Numbered from the stretch's first letter, positions 39,075-46,914 are shown. The stretch: 57,258 nucleotides of DNA from an uncultured Pseudomonas sp. (GCF_946886105.1 NZ_CAMPHV010000036.1:1-57258); one strand, 5' to 3'. Translations and numbers: made by a program. The notes: a model not told the origin generated them from the sequence alone.

Positions 39075-39809
39075 TTACCACTTGCCGACACTCATGCCGC
39101 CATCCACCGGCAACACCGCGCCGGTGGTGAAGTCAGCGTCGGAGAGATAGAGCACGGCGTCGGCGATTTCCTCGATGCGGCCCACCCGTCCGGCCGGGTG
39201 CAGACCCTTGAGGAACTCGTGGGTTGCCGGGTCGTGCATCGGCGTATCGATGATCCCGGGCGCCACCGCATTCACCTTGATGTTGTACGGCGACAACTCC
39301 AGCGCCAGGGCGCGGGTCGCCTGATTCAGGCCGCCCTTGATCAGCACCGGCAGCATCGCCGGCACCGCCAGGTTCGGTTGCAACGCGATGCTCGCGGTGA
39401 TGTTGATGATGTGCCCCTGACGCCGCTCGATCATGTGCCGCGCGGCGGCCTGGGAGGCGAACACGACGCCCTTGAGATTGGTCGCCAGCAGGCTGTCCAG
39501 ATCCTCGGCCGTGTAGTCGATAAAGGGCTTGGCCATAAAGAAGCCGGCGTTATTCACCAGCACATCGACCTGACCGAAGCGCTCGATGGCGCGTTCGATC
39601 AAGCGCGGCGCGGTGGCCGGGTCGGCGATATCGCCAGCCACGCCGAGAAAACGCCCATTGCCGCCAAGGGTTTCGGCGGCGTCGGCCAGTCGCGCTTCCG
39701 AGCGCGCATTGCCGACCACATTGAAGCCGCGGGCGAGATACGCCTTGGCCAGGCCAAGGCCGATGCCGCTGGAGGCACCGGTGATTACCACAGTTCTGTT
39801 GTTGCTCAT
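39075..39809 (-). CDS. SDR family protein lacking the canonical catalytic Tyr
   Basis: 244 aa, Rossmann fold with TGASSGIG (11-18) and NNAG (about 87-90). The active-site region reads ITASIALQPNLAVPAMLPVLIKGG: Ser and Lys are in place, but the YxxxK position carries Pro (PVLIK). Related bacterial SDRs with this P-x-x-x-K form exist. So it may not be a classical dehydrogenase. The C-terminus GAVLPVDGGMSVGKW is normal. Divergent LysR gene 113 bp away is its probable regulator. Confidence 0.85.
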   Translation of the reverse strand: MSNNRTVVITGASSGIGLGLAKAYLARGFNVVGNARSEARLADAAETLGGNGRFLGVAGDIADPATAPRLIERAIERFGQVDVLVNNAGFFMAKPFIDYTAEDLDSLLATNLKGVVFASQAAARHMIERRQGHIINITASIALQPNLAVPAMLPVLIKGGLNQATRALALELSPYNIKVNAVAPGIIDTPMHDPATHEFLKGLHPAGRVGRIEEIADAVLYLSDADFTTGAVLPVDGGMSVGKW

Positions 39810-39922
39810 GGTGATAGTCCTATTGGGAAGTGGAGGGCAGCGCTGTTGGGCAGGACTATATTTGTGCGCAGAAAGCGGATAAATATGCCGTCAGGCACTT
39901 CACTTGATACACGGTGTAATCA

Positions 39923-40840
39923 ATGCGACGGCAATTCGACGATGTACTGTTGGGCAGCATCGAGCTGTTCTGCCTGGCGGCGGAGATCGGCAGCTTTACC
40001 GGCGCGGCCCTGGCGGCCGGCGTCACCCCGGCGGCGGTAAGCCGTTCGGTCTCGCGCCTGGAGGCGCGGCTTGGCGTGCGCCTGTTCGTGCGCACCACCC
40101 GCAGCATCCGCCTGACCGAAGGCGGGCAGGCCTACCACCAGCAATGCCGTGGCGCGTTGAACCAGATGCTCGACGCCGAGCGCGAGTTGATGGGCCAGCA
40201 ACAGGCGCCTTCCGGCACTCTGCGCATCAGCATCCCCACCACTTACGGGCACCACCGGATACTGCCGCTGCTGCCCGAATTCCGCCGCCAGTACCCGCAG
40301 GTGCGGGTGGACATCCACTTGGGTAATCGCAATATCGACTTCGTCGACGAAGGCTACGACATGGCCATCCGCGTGCGCGCGCAACCGGATTCCAGCCTGA
40401 TCGCCCGCCACCTGGAAGACGCCGCCCTGGTCGTGGTGGCGACCCCCGATTACCTGGCGCGCGCCGGCACCCCGCAGACCCTCGACGACCTGGCGCAGCA
40501 CGAATGCATTCAGTTCGAACTGCCCAGCAGCGGCCGGCGCATCGCCTGGCTGTTCAATGACCAAGGCCGCCCCTGCGAACTCCTCACCGAGGGCGCCTAC
40601 CTCTGCTCCGACGAAGTACTCGGCGGCGTAACCCTGGCCAAACACGGCGCCGGCCTGTTCCAGGCCTACCGCTTTACCATCGAACGGGAACTGGCCGAAG
40701 GCTCACTGGTGGAAGTGCTACAACCCTACGCCGGCCGCTCGCGGCCGTTTACCTTGCTCTATCCCCATGGGCGGCATATGCCGTTGAGGTTAAGAGCGTT
40801 TATTGATTTTTTGCTGGAGAGGCAGAGGGGGTGGGCTTGA
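39923..40840 (+). CDS. LysR-family regulator divergent from the SDR gene
   Basis: 305 aa with N-terminal HTH (about residues 10-66: LAAEIGSFTGAALAAGVTPAAVSRSVSRLEARLG) and a substrate-binding-like effector domain. It is of the CrgA/AaeR-like subgroup by its VRLFVRTTRSIRLTE linker. The 113-bp intergenic region with the SDR gene should contain its binding site. It is the last GC-rich gene before the AT-rich island. Confidence 0.9.
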   Translation: MRRQFDDVLLGSIELFCLAAEIGSFTGAALAAGVTPAAVSRSVSRLEARLGVRLFVRTTRSIRLTEGGQAYHQQCRGALNQMLDAERELMGQQQAPSGTLRISIPTTYGHHRILPLLPEFRRQYPQVRVDIHLGNRNIDFVDEGYDMAIRVRAQPDSSLIARHLEDAALVVVATPDYLARAGTPQTLDDLAQHECIQFELPSSGRRIAWLFNDQGRPCELLTEGAYLCSDEVLGGVTLAKHGAGLFQAYRFTIERELAEGSLVEVLQPYAGRSRPFTLLYPHGRHMPLRLRAFIDFLLERQRGWA

Positions 40841-40947
40841 AGGTGGATTATGTAGGTGGGTCGGGGGGCTGGATTGGGTGTGTGGCCGGTTGTTCGGCAG
40901 TGTTGGTGGGTGATGCTCGTACCATCGATATCGTGGACGGCCCCCGC

Positions 40948-40976
40948 TTGTTACTTTGTAGTCACTGATGTCATAT
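40948..40976 (+). promoter_or_regulatory. Possible promoter of the RT island
   Basis: TTGTTA (40948-40953), 17 bp, then TCATAT (40971-40976). It is weak at the -10. It overlaps an 8-bp inverted repeat TGATGTCA-TAT-TGACATCA (40966-40984) that could be an operator. Transcription would begin just before TTTTAGC at 40986. Confidence 0.35.
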
Positions 40977-40982
40977 TGACAT

Positions 40983-41260
40983 CACTTTTAGCTTAATGGT
41001 AGAAGGTTACTGTGCTGGGTGTACTTACCCAGATGCTCTTTAACTTTAGTGAGAAATGGGCTTGCAGTCTGTGATCGGTTAATTCTGATCAGTTTTGGTG
41101 TTCTCCAAAGCTTCTTCCGCCCAACCGTTGCGAGGTGATCCGGTCACCGTGCGCTCCGTGTCTGCGTGTATTGCTCGGTGCTGGCGTTTGGTGTGCTTGG
41201 TACCAAGCTTTACGGCGGAGGGCTTTATCAAACAAGTTTGATAAAGCCAGAACTGTAGTT
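40983..41260 (+). ncRNA. Candidate retron-type msr-msd RNA upstream of the RT genes
   Basis: Non-coding, highly foldable stretch leading into two retron-type RT genes. From 5' end: TTTTAGC (40986-40992; retron branching G lies in such an AGC); hairpin CTGGGT/ACCCAG (41015-41032); TTTGG/CCAAA (41094-41108). Then a long-range stem AAAGC..TCCGCC (41107-41120) with GGCGGA..GCTTT (41215-41225). It encloses GGTGA/TCACC and the palindrome GCTTGGTACCAAGC (41195-41208). Last is the 13-bp perfect hairpin at 41221-41248, whose first bases overlap the long-range stem, so the two would be alternative pairings. No clear a1/a2 pair was found, so the limits are uncertain and the retron reading is inference. 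Confidence 0.42.
41221..41248 (+). repeat. Perfect 13-bp hairpin before the 77-aa gene
   Basis: GGCTTTATCAAAC, then AA, then the exact complement GTTTGATAAAGCC. No T-run follows, so it is not a simple terminator. It lies 90 bp before the 77-aa gene, in the position where retron msd stems or phage-type operators occur. Confidence 0.7.
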
Positions 41261-41337
41261 TGTAGAGGCATCTTCATAGTTCCTTTCGGCCCAGGCTGCT
41301 TGACGGCGAGGCAATCCCGCCCGATAGGAGTTTCACT

Positions 41338-41571
41338 ATGAGTAAGTTAAAGAAGTCGCGTGGCCGAAAGGCCATGTCGGTGAAGCATAAAAATGAAGAT
41401 GCCCGTGTTATTGTAACTAGCAGCAACAATCCTAATCCTGTATGGGTGAAGGTGAAAGGCGCCCTTAAGTGGGTAGCTAAATGTTTTGTTCGTTACTCGG
41501 CTAGACTAGGGCTTATAGCCCTCTGGGATAACCGTGAAGCTATCCTGGCTGTATTTGGGATAGAGTTATGA
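41338..41571 (+). CDS. 77-aa basic protein of unknown function in the RT island
   Basis: Starts ATG after a good ATAGGAGTTTCACT ribosome site. The first 22 residues are very basic (MSKLKKSRGRKAMSVKHKNE). The rest contains an amphipathic or weakly hydrophobic helix (VKGALKWVAKCFVRYSARLGLIALW) and a hydrophobic tail (ILAVFGIEL). AT-rich codon use matches the two RT genes. It precedes RT1 by 76 bp and likely shares its transcript. It could be an accessory nucleic-acid-binding protein, a membrane-active toxin or an inhibitor; no family recognised. Confidence 0.65.
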   Translation: MSKLKKSRGRKAMSVKHKNEDARVIVTSSNNPNPVWVKVKGALKWVAKCFVRYSARLGLIALWDNREAILAVFGIEL

Positions 41572-41600
41572 CACAACAAACTACATCATTCGAATTCTGG

Positions 41601-41628
41601 AATAGGGCTGTCAATTTTTAGCCCTATT
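41601..41628 (+). promoter_or_regulatory. Hairpin in the leader of RT1
   Basis: AATAGGGCT and AGCCCTATT form a perfect 9-bp stem around a 10-base loop, followed by TATTTG and then the RT1 ribosome site AAGGA. It may attenuate transcription or end the upstream RNA. Confidence 0.5.
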
Positions 41629-41647
41629 TATTTGTAAGGATTTTCAA

Positions 41648-42640
41648 ATGGAATTGGCTCATTATCCTTGTTCTCCTATATACAGTATCAAAGCTCTTTC
41701 ACTGATGCTTGGTGAGCAAACTTCAGATATTGAGCGGGTCGCGTTAAAATCCAGTGGGCTTTATCGCTCGGTTCCTCAGCTTAAAAAAAATGGCGAGCCT
41801 CGCGAGACATACGACGCTTATGAACCGCTTAAAAAGATCCAAAAAAAAATTGCCACTCGTATATTGAATCGTATCTCTTATCCCCATTATCTTCATGGTG
41901 GTATTAGAGATAAAAATTCGCCTAGAAGTATTTATAGTAACTCTCAAGTGCATTTAGGCAATTCTTTTATTCTCCTTTTGGATGTTGAGAACTTCTATCC
42001 CTCCATTACGTCTGGGCATGTAAAAACCATTTTTAAAGATTTCCTCGGTTTTAGTGATAAAGTTTCCTTTTTGTTGTCTGAATTGCTTACCAAAGATGGA
42101 AAGGTTCCGCAGGGTGCTTGTACTAGCAGTCATTTGGCTAACTTGGCTTTCTGGGATGTAGAGCCCAAGATTTACTCTTATCTGAGTGAGTTGGGTTTTT
42201 CTTATTCGCGTTTTGCTGATGATATTACTATTTCCTCTAAACATGAGGCGGATGCTCGCACTATCACCAATATCGTTTCCAAGGTTATAGGCATGCTTGC
42301 GTCTAAAGGATGTAAGCTTAAACGCAGCAAATTTCATGTTCGTCGCCGTGGTCAATCCCTGCGCCTGAAGGATAAAACTGTTCCCCTTACGGTTACTGGG
42401 TTGTCAATTTTTAATACCAATCGAGCTAGTATTACTCAGGCAGATCGTAACTCAATACGTTCTTCTGTGAAGAAATTGGAGGTCTTAGCTCACTCAGGTT
42501 GCGAATGGTCGATATTGGAGAAAGTCTATAATAAAACCATGGGGCAAGTAGGTCGTTTGATTGCTTGTCATCATTTAGAAGGCGCTCGTTTGAAAAGCAG
42601 GATGAGAGTTATAAAGGCTTATTATGACGGGGTGGTCTGA
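41648..42640 (+). CDS. Retron-type reverse transcriptase (RT1)
   Basis: 330-aa reverse transcriptase. Motif order: NSQVH (98-102, the retron NAxxH position), catalytic Asp112 in LLDVENFYPSI, PQGACTSS (154-161) and FADD (189-192, the usual YADD with Phe for Tyr). VTG is at 249-251 in TVTGLSIF and a basic thumb follows. The NAxxH and VTG motifs mark retron RTs and are absent from group II intron and DGR RTs. No extra domain is present. The start follows TAAGGATTTTCAA. Codon use is AT-rich, so it was acquired by transfer. Probably makes msDNA from a linked RNA and acts in phage defence with RT2. Confidence 0.88.
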   Translation: MELAHYPCSPIYSIKALSLMLGEQTSDIERVALKSSGLYRSVPQLKKNGEPRETYDAYEPLKKIQKKIATRILNRISYPHYLHGGIRDKNSPRSIYSNSQVHLGNSFILLLDVENFYPSITSGHVKTIFKDFLGFSDKVSFLLSELLTKDGKVPQGACTSSHLANLAFWDVEPKIYSYLSELGFSYSRFADDITISSKHEADARTITNIVSKVIGMLASKGCKLKRSKFHVRRRGQSLRLKDKTVPLTVTGLSIFNTNRASITQADRNSIRSSVKKLEVLAHSGCEWSILEKVYNKTMGQVGRLIACHHLEGARLKSRMRVIKAYYDGVV

Positions 42641-42879
42641 ATTCAAGGGGGAGCGATACTTATGATCCGGCTCGTGCAACGCCTACATAAATATAGAAGA
42701 TTAATATTTTGAACGGTTTTTTGTATTGAAAGCGTTCTTAGCTTGGGTTACGATGACGGCGTCTCCGTCCAGGGATTAACATGGGTTGTTCTAATGCGAC
42801 CTGACTCAGCAATGTGACATGCAAAAGCGGTGGGTTGACGAGTGTTATTCGGCGGCTCGCGATGATGTAAGGTGAAACT
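42641..42879 (+). other. Non-coding gap between RT1 and RT2, possible second RT template RNA
   Basis: 239 bp without an ORF. It includes TTCTTAGCTTGGGTTAC near 42734-42750, similar to the TTTTAGCTT...GGTTAC start of the upstream candidate RNA. A hairpin GACGG-CGTCT-CCGTC (42755-42769) and CGAG/CTCG (42839-42858) follow. Gap length and structure would suit an msr-msd for RT2; no a1/a2 pair was found by eye. Confidence 0.35.
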
Positions 42880-44574
42880 ATGGACGGGGACATCTCTCTT
42901 CCCAAGCCGGTTCTGGACAGTTCCACTACGCCAGAGCTACTAGCTACTATGCTGGGTACAAGTTATGGGAAAATTAAGTATTTTTATTATGGTCGCAGTG
43001 GATCAAGAACTGCTTATTTCTATACTAAATTCGAGATTAATAAAAAAAATGGTGGGCTGAGAGAGATATATGCTCCCAATAAGCAGCTAAAGGTGCTTCA
43101 AGGTAGAATAGCCGCTCTTTTATCTAATATATATAAGCCGAAAAGTTATGTGACGGCATTTGTTCGAGGTACGTCGCTCTACGATAACGCAGTTCATCAT
43201 ACAAGAAAAACCTTTGTTTTTAATCTCGATCTAAAAGATTTTTTCCCGACGATTACCTTTGCTCGCGTTCGTGGGCTTCTAATCTCTAAGCCATACGCTT
43301 TAGATCCTTCAACAGCTTCTGTTATTGCACACTTGACGACTGTAAATGGTTATCTTCCTCAAGGTGCTCCAAGCTCTCCTGTTCTCTCTAATATGATTTG
43401 CACTTCTTTAGATCGTCAGCTGAATTCTTTGGCTAGAGTGCATCGAGCAAAATATACTAGATATGCTGATGATATTACTTTTTCATTTTATTGTCCTTTA
43501 AAGTATCTCCCTTTTGAGATTGTTAATGCTCAAGTGAGTTCGGCGAAAATTAATCATTACAAGGCTCAGGTTGGAGCTGAATTAAAGGAGATAATATCTG
43601 CAAATGGTTTTTTTGTGAACTCAGATAAAGTTCGCTTGCAGTGTAGGCATGAGCGCCAGGTTGTGACGGGTCTGATTGTTAATAAAAAAGTTAATGTTGA
43701 TAGGCGCTATATTAGAAAGACTAGTGCGATGATTCATTCAATACAATCACTTGGTATTGAAGGTGCTAGATCTTTAAATCGGATTATTAATCCTTCTAAA
43801 GAAAATCCTGAAGAAGCAGCGTTTGAACTAGAGCCGCATGTTCAGGGGCGCTTACTTTTTATTAAACAAATAAAAGGTGAGTCTTCACCTGTATATCGGA
43901 ATATGGCTATACGATTCAATGCATTGTCCGAGGAGTATAAAGTTCCACTGTCGTCCGCTGAGACACAAGGCGCTATCAATCTAAATGCTAGTGTCGTTGA
44001 AAAATGCTGGGTTCTTGAAGTCGACGAAACCATTTCTCAAGGTACTGGATTTATCATTGAGGGCGGAATTATGGTTACATGTGCTCATGTTGTGGCCTCT
44101 AAGGATGATCCTGCCAAGCATGTTGAGTCATGTATAGCATTTCGTGTGAGAAGTAAATCTGAAAAACATCGTGCAGTTGTGGTGCATTATGATCTACACA
44201 GAGATATAGCCTTGTTGAAAATTGATTCCGATACTCATAAATTCCCATTTTTTCGAGTAGAAGAAAAAATACCACTCAGGCAGAACGATAAGATTTCTAT
44301 CTATGGATTTCCCGATTATAAGCCTGCATCTACATCAGTTGGCTGTGTTTGGGCTCGTATCGTTAATAGTTTTGTTGCATCTGTAGTAACTTATTATGAA
44401 GTGGACAAGGTTCTCTACTCGGGTAATAGCGGTGGGCCAGTTTTGAACTCAAATCATCATGTTGTTGGCATAGCCGCCAGAGGTGCTGTTGATGGGCACG
44501 AACTCAATGCTTTTTTATGTAAATCTGAGCTGGAGAAGGTCATTGCGGCTTACAATGCTCTTCATGGTGACTGA
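42880..44574 (+). CDS. Retron-type reverse transcriptase fused to a trypsin-like serine protease (RT2)
   Basis: 564 aa in two halves. Residues about 1-340 are an RT: NAVHH (103-107, retron NAxxH), catalytic Asp117 in FNLDLKDFFPTI, PQGAPSSP (160-167), YADD (195-198) and VTGLIVN (262-268). Residues about 372-562 are a chymotrypsin-fold protease with a full triad: His403 (VTCAHVV), Asp442 (HRDIALLKI) and Ser517 (SGNSGGP). RT-trypsin fusions have been noted in retron surveys. Its place 239 bp behind a second RT is unusual. Model: RT product or its loss during infection releases protease activity. Start follows GTAAGGTG; AT-rich codons. Confidence 0.9.
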   Translation: MDGDISLPKPVLDSSTTPELLATMLGTSYGKIKYFYYGRSGSRTAYFYTKFEINKKNGGLREIYAPNKQLKVLQGRIAALLSNIYKPKSYVTAFVRGTSLYDNAVHHTRKTFVFNLDLKDFFPTITFARVRGLLISKPYALDPSTASVIAHLTTVNGYLPQGAPSSPVLSNMICTSLDRQLNSLARVHRAKYTRYADDITFSFYCPLKYLPFEIVNAQVSSAKINHYKAQVGAELKEIISANGFFVNSDKVRLQCRHERQVVTGLIVNKKVNVDRRYIRKTSAMIHSIQSLGIEGARSLNRIINPSKENPEEAAFELEPHVQGRLLFIKQIKGESSPVYRNMAIRFNALSEEYKVPLSSAETQGAINLNASVVEKCWVLEVDETISQGTGFIIEGGIMVTCAHVVASKDDPAKHVESCIAFRVRSKSEKHRAVVVHYDLHRDIALLKIDSDTHKFPFFRVEEKIPLRQNDKISIYGFPDYKPASTSVGCVWARIVNSFVASVVTYYEVDKVLYSGNSGGPVLNSNHHVVGIAARGAVDGHELNAFLCKSELEKVIAAYNALHGD

Positions 44575-44804
44575 TCACCCAGCAACCGTACTGTTTTAAG
44601 GTAAGCGATCCATAAACCCCAACTATTGCTGATGGAGCGGGCCTGTAAGTATGAGTTTGTCTATAGGCAATTTCACGGCAGCAGTGCTTCGTAGTCCTCG
44701 ACGCTACCGGCGGCCGGCAGGCTGTAGTGAACAATCGGGAACAGATCACGATATTGATGTTGCTGACCATCCACTTCTATCCGACTTAGCCACTAAAGGC
44801 GATC
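44575..44804. other. Right edge of the RT island
   Basis: No complete gene. GGTGA/TCACC brackets the RT2 stop (44566-44579) without a T-run. From about 44640 composition rises to that of the flanking chromosome. No matching direct repeat with the left edge (40841 onward) was found, nor an integrase. Confidence 0.5.
44673..44792 (-). pseudogene. Possible 3' remnant of an unidentified gene
   Basis: A 39-codon open stretch without a start codon, reading WLSRIEVDGQQHQYRDLF and ending SVEDYEALLP, looks protein-like and GC-biased. It stops in TGA. I do not recognise it. It abuts the island, so it may be the tail of a gene cut by the island's arrival, or chance. Confidence 0.3.
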
Positions 44805-45668
44805 TCACCCCATCGGTCTAAACCCATTCGCCGCACTGCAATATTGCTGTTCCATCTGCTTGCTCCACTCTAGTCGATCCCGCGCCCAGCGTTTTTCCCA
44901 GGCCCGGCATTGCTCGCGAAAATGCACCTTGGCCGCCTTGCGGCATTCGCGGTAGTCGATCGAGCCACGGTGGTGGTTGAGGCAAACGCTGCTGCTGTCG
45001 ATGCGGTTATTCAGGGAGTGCCATTCGGCGAGGTAGGAACCGCCACCGTCCCAGCGTTCAATCCAAACTTGATCCACCTCGCGGCTGGCGCTACGCCGGG
45101 CCGGCGCGCTGCTGCGGTTGGTTTGCTCGGCTTTGTATTGGGCGAGGTATTGCGCTGAAACCATGCCGCTGCTCGGTGCCGGGCGCTGGTCGCGGGGCAG
45201 GGTGCCGTAGCGGCAGGCGATGACGTTTTCGTCGATAAGGTTGGCGGTTTCGATGCAGTCGGCCAGCGGCTTGGGCATGGCGATCGGGGCGTTGCTCAGG
45301 GTGTCGGGCTGGATCGGCTCGAAATGCTGGGGAATATGGTAGGGGTCTGCTGGTTGCCCAGGTTTCGGCCTGCTCTGGTTGATGGGTAGCAGGTCGATGG
45401 ATGGCAGGGCGATAGCGGGCGCTGCGGGGTTAAGCAGGCCGTTGCTCTTGGCCTTGAGCAGGTCGCCGAAGCCGTTGTATTCGGCCAGCAGGTAGAAGCT
45501 GAAGGCGAATACCGCGAGTACGCCGAACACATTGGCGAAGCGCCGCAGCGGATTGGCACGCGTGCGTTGGCGTCGATGCAGCCAGGTTTGCACGCTGAGC
45601 GGGGCGTCGTCGCTGTCGGCGCTGAGCGGGTCGTCGCGGCTGTCGCGTTGCCAATCCTGGTGCTTCAT
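44805..45668 (-). CDS. Single-pass membrane protein of unknown function
   Basis: 287 aa from ATG 45668 after AAGGAAAG. An N-terminal cytoplasmic part rich in Asp and Arg (about 1-43) leads to one TM segment at about 44-62 (FANVFGVLAVFAFSFYLLA). A Pro-rich linker and a periplasmic C-terminal part follow, with several Cys (CIETAN, ACRYGTL, CLNHH, YRECRKAA, REQCRAW), probably in disulfides. Normal chromosomal composition. No family recognised. Confidence 0.75.
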   Translation of the reverse strand: MKHQDWQRDSRDDPLSADSDDAPLSVQTWLHRRQRTRANPLRRFANVFGVLAVFAFSFYLLAEYNGFGDLLKAKSNGLLNPAAPAIALPSIDLLPINQSRPKPGQPADPYHIPQHFEPIQPDTLSNAPIAMPKPLADCIETANLIDENVIACRYGTLPRDQRPAPSSGMVSAQYLAQYKAEQTNRSSAPARRSASREVDQVWIERWDGGGSYLAEWHSLNNRIDSSSVCLNHHRGSIDYRECRKAAKVHFREQCRAWEKRWARDRLEWSKQMEQQYCSAANGFRPMG

Positions 45669-45791
45669 GGCTTTCCTTACCTGTCCATGGCGGCCTGTGC
45701 TGATGCGATTCAACCGAGCCCGACGTTGCCTTGGAGGGTAAACCCGCTTGCGGCAATTTGCCAGTATTCGGCGGGTGGCGATCGCGGCGTA

Positions 45792-46673
45792 CTAGGGGCG
45801 ACGTTGCAGGGTGCACTTGGGCTGTTCGTTGAACAGATTGCGGTACGCCTCGGCAAACCGGCCGAGATGCCAGAAGGAGCGGCGCATGGCGATTTCCGCC
45901 ACGGTCGTCTGTGCCGGCGATGCCTGCTGCAGGTCGCGATGGGCGGCGCTCAGGCGGCGCATCCGCAGCCAGGCGCTCGGCGTCAGCCCGGTGTACTCGA
46001 TAAAGGCCTGCTGCAACTGGCGGATCGAAACGCCGGCGGCCTGAGCCAGCTGGAGGGTGCTGAAGTTGTCTTCGGGGTAGCTGTTGGTCAGCTCGCACAC
46101 CCGGTTGACGATCTGCCGGCTGAGCGAGAGCCGCTGGCGTTGCCGACGATCCTCGATGGGGGCCGAGCATTCGAGCACGAATAGGCAATCTTCGATCAGT
46201 TGCGCGGCAAGGTTCGACGGCGGCGGGCAGTCCGTCGAGATGGCGAGCTTGCCCAGCAGGTTGCCCAGCCAGGAGCCGAAAAGATTGGCCTGGGACGACT
46301 TCAGGGGCATCAGGTACAAATCCCCCAGCACCTCGTCGAGGCAGTGCTTGCCGAGCAGGGCGAGGTTCACTATCACGGCCACCTCACGGTAGTTTTCCGG
46401 GGTGATCCAGGTATTGCGGCTTTGGCTGTCGAGTAAATAGAAGGTGCCAGTGCTCAGGTCGAAGCTGAACACCAGGGCATTTGCGGGTGCCCGGAAATAC
46501 TGCTCGACCCGGGTGTTCATCCGCTCTTCGTACGCCGCCACACCGCCCAGCTCGGCATGCACGATGCGGCCCTGAAAACGCCCGGCGGACATCTGCGCGT
46601 ATTGCTGCTCCCAGCCTGCGATAGCCGTTCTCTGTTGCTCTACGTCGGAGGTATTCAGCACCTTGATCGACAC
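45792..46673 (-). CDS. AraC-family transcriptional regulator
   Basis: 293 aa. The C-terminal 100 residues hold the AraC double HTH: STLQLAQAAGVSIRQLQQAFIEYTGLTPSAWLRMRRL, then VAEIAMRRSFWHLGRFAEAYRNLFNEQP. The N-terminal part (AraC_binding_2/cupin-like) contains FSFDLSTGTFYLLD. It is divergent from the Tat-exported DUF3237 gene 241 bp away and may control it. The form is like EutR/OruR-type regulators; effector unknown. Confidence 0.88.
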   Translation of the reverse strand: MSIKVLNTSDVEQQRTAIAGWEQQYAQMSAGRFQGRIVHAELGGVAAYEERMNTRVEQYFRAPANALVFSFDLSTGTFYLLDSQSRNTWITPENYREVAVIVNLALLGKHCLDEVLGDLYLMPLKSSQANLFGSWLGNLLGKLAISTDCPPPSNLAAQLIEDCLFVLECSAPIEDRRQRQRLSLSRQIVNRVCELTNSYPEDNFSTLQLAQAAGVSIRQLQQAFIEYTGLTPSAWLRMRRLSAAHRDLQQASPAQTTVAEIAMRRSFWHLGRFAEAYRNLFNEQPKCTLQRRP

Positions 46674-46914
46674 GAGCCAGCCCTCCGATTCCGTACGTCT
46701 AAAACAAGTTAATAAAGTAAACTAAATGCACCATATCAGTGCAAAACTTGCTGCGCAATCTGGATAGAGAGCGGGGGTTTTCTCAGAGAAGATGCTGGAA
46801 GACGGGATCTGTGAGAACTGTAGAGGGGACGCCGGTCGCGGCATTGCTTCGATTAATCGATAACGTCAATAACAAAAAATAACGGCTTTCTGCCATTTGA
46901 CTGGAGTGTAGCGA

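Noticed and set aside
41221..41248. Rho-independent terminator at the 13-bp hairpin
   Set aside because: It is AT-rich in the stem and is followed by AGAACTG, not by a T-run.
41648..44574. Group II intron or diversity-generating retroelement origin for the RTs
   Set aside because: No maturase or HNH domain, no intron domain V, and no template/variable repeat pair were seen. NAxxH and VTG motifs point to retrons.
44540..44770. 76-codon minus-strand frame at the island edge
   Set aside because: It overlaps the RT2 3' end, lacks a ribosome site, and its composition is not protein-like.
40841..44804. Attachment-site repeats flanking the island
   Set aside because: No direct repeat longer than chance was found between the left and right edges and there is no tRNA gene.
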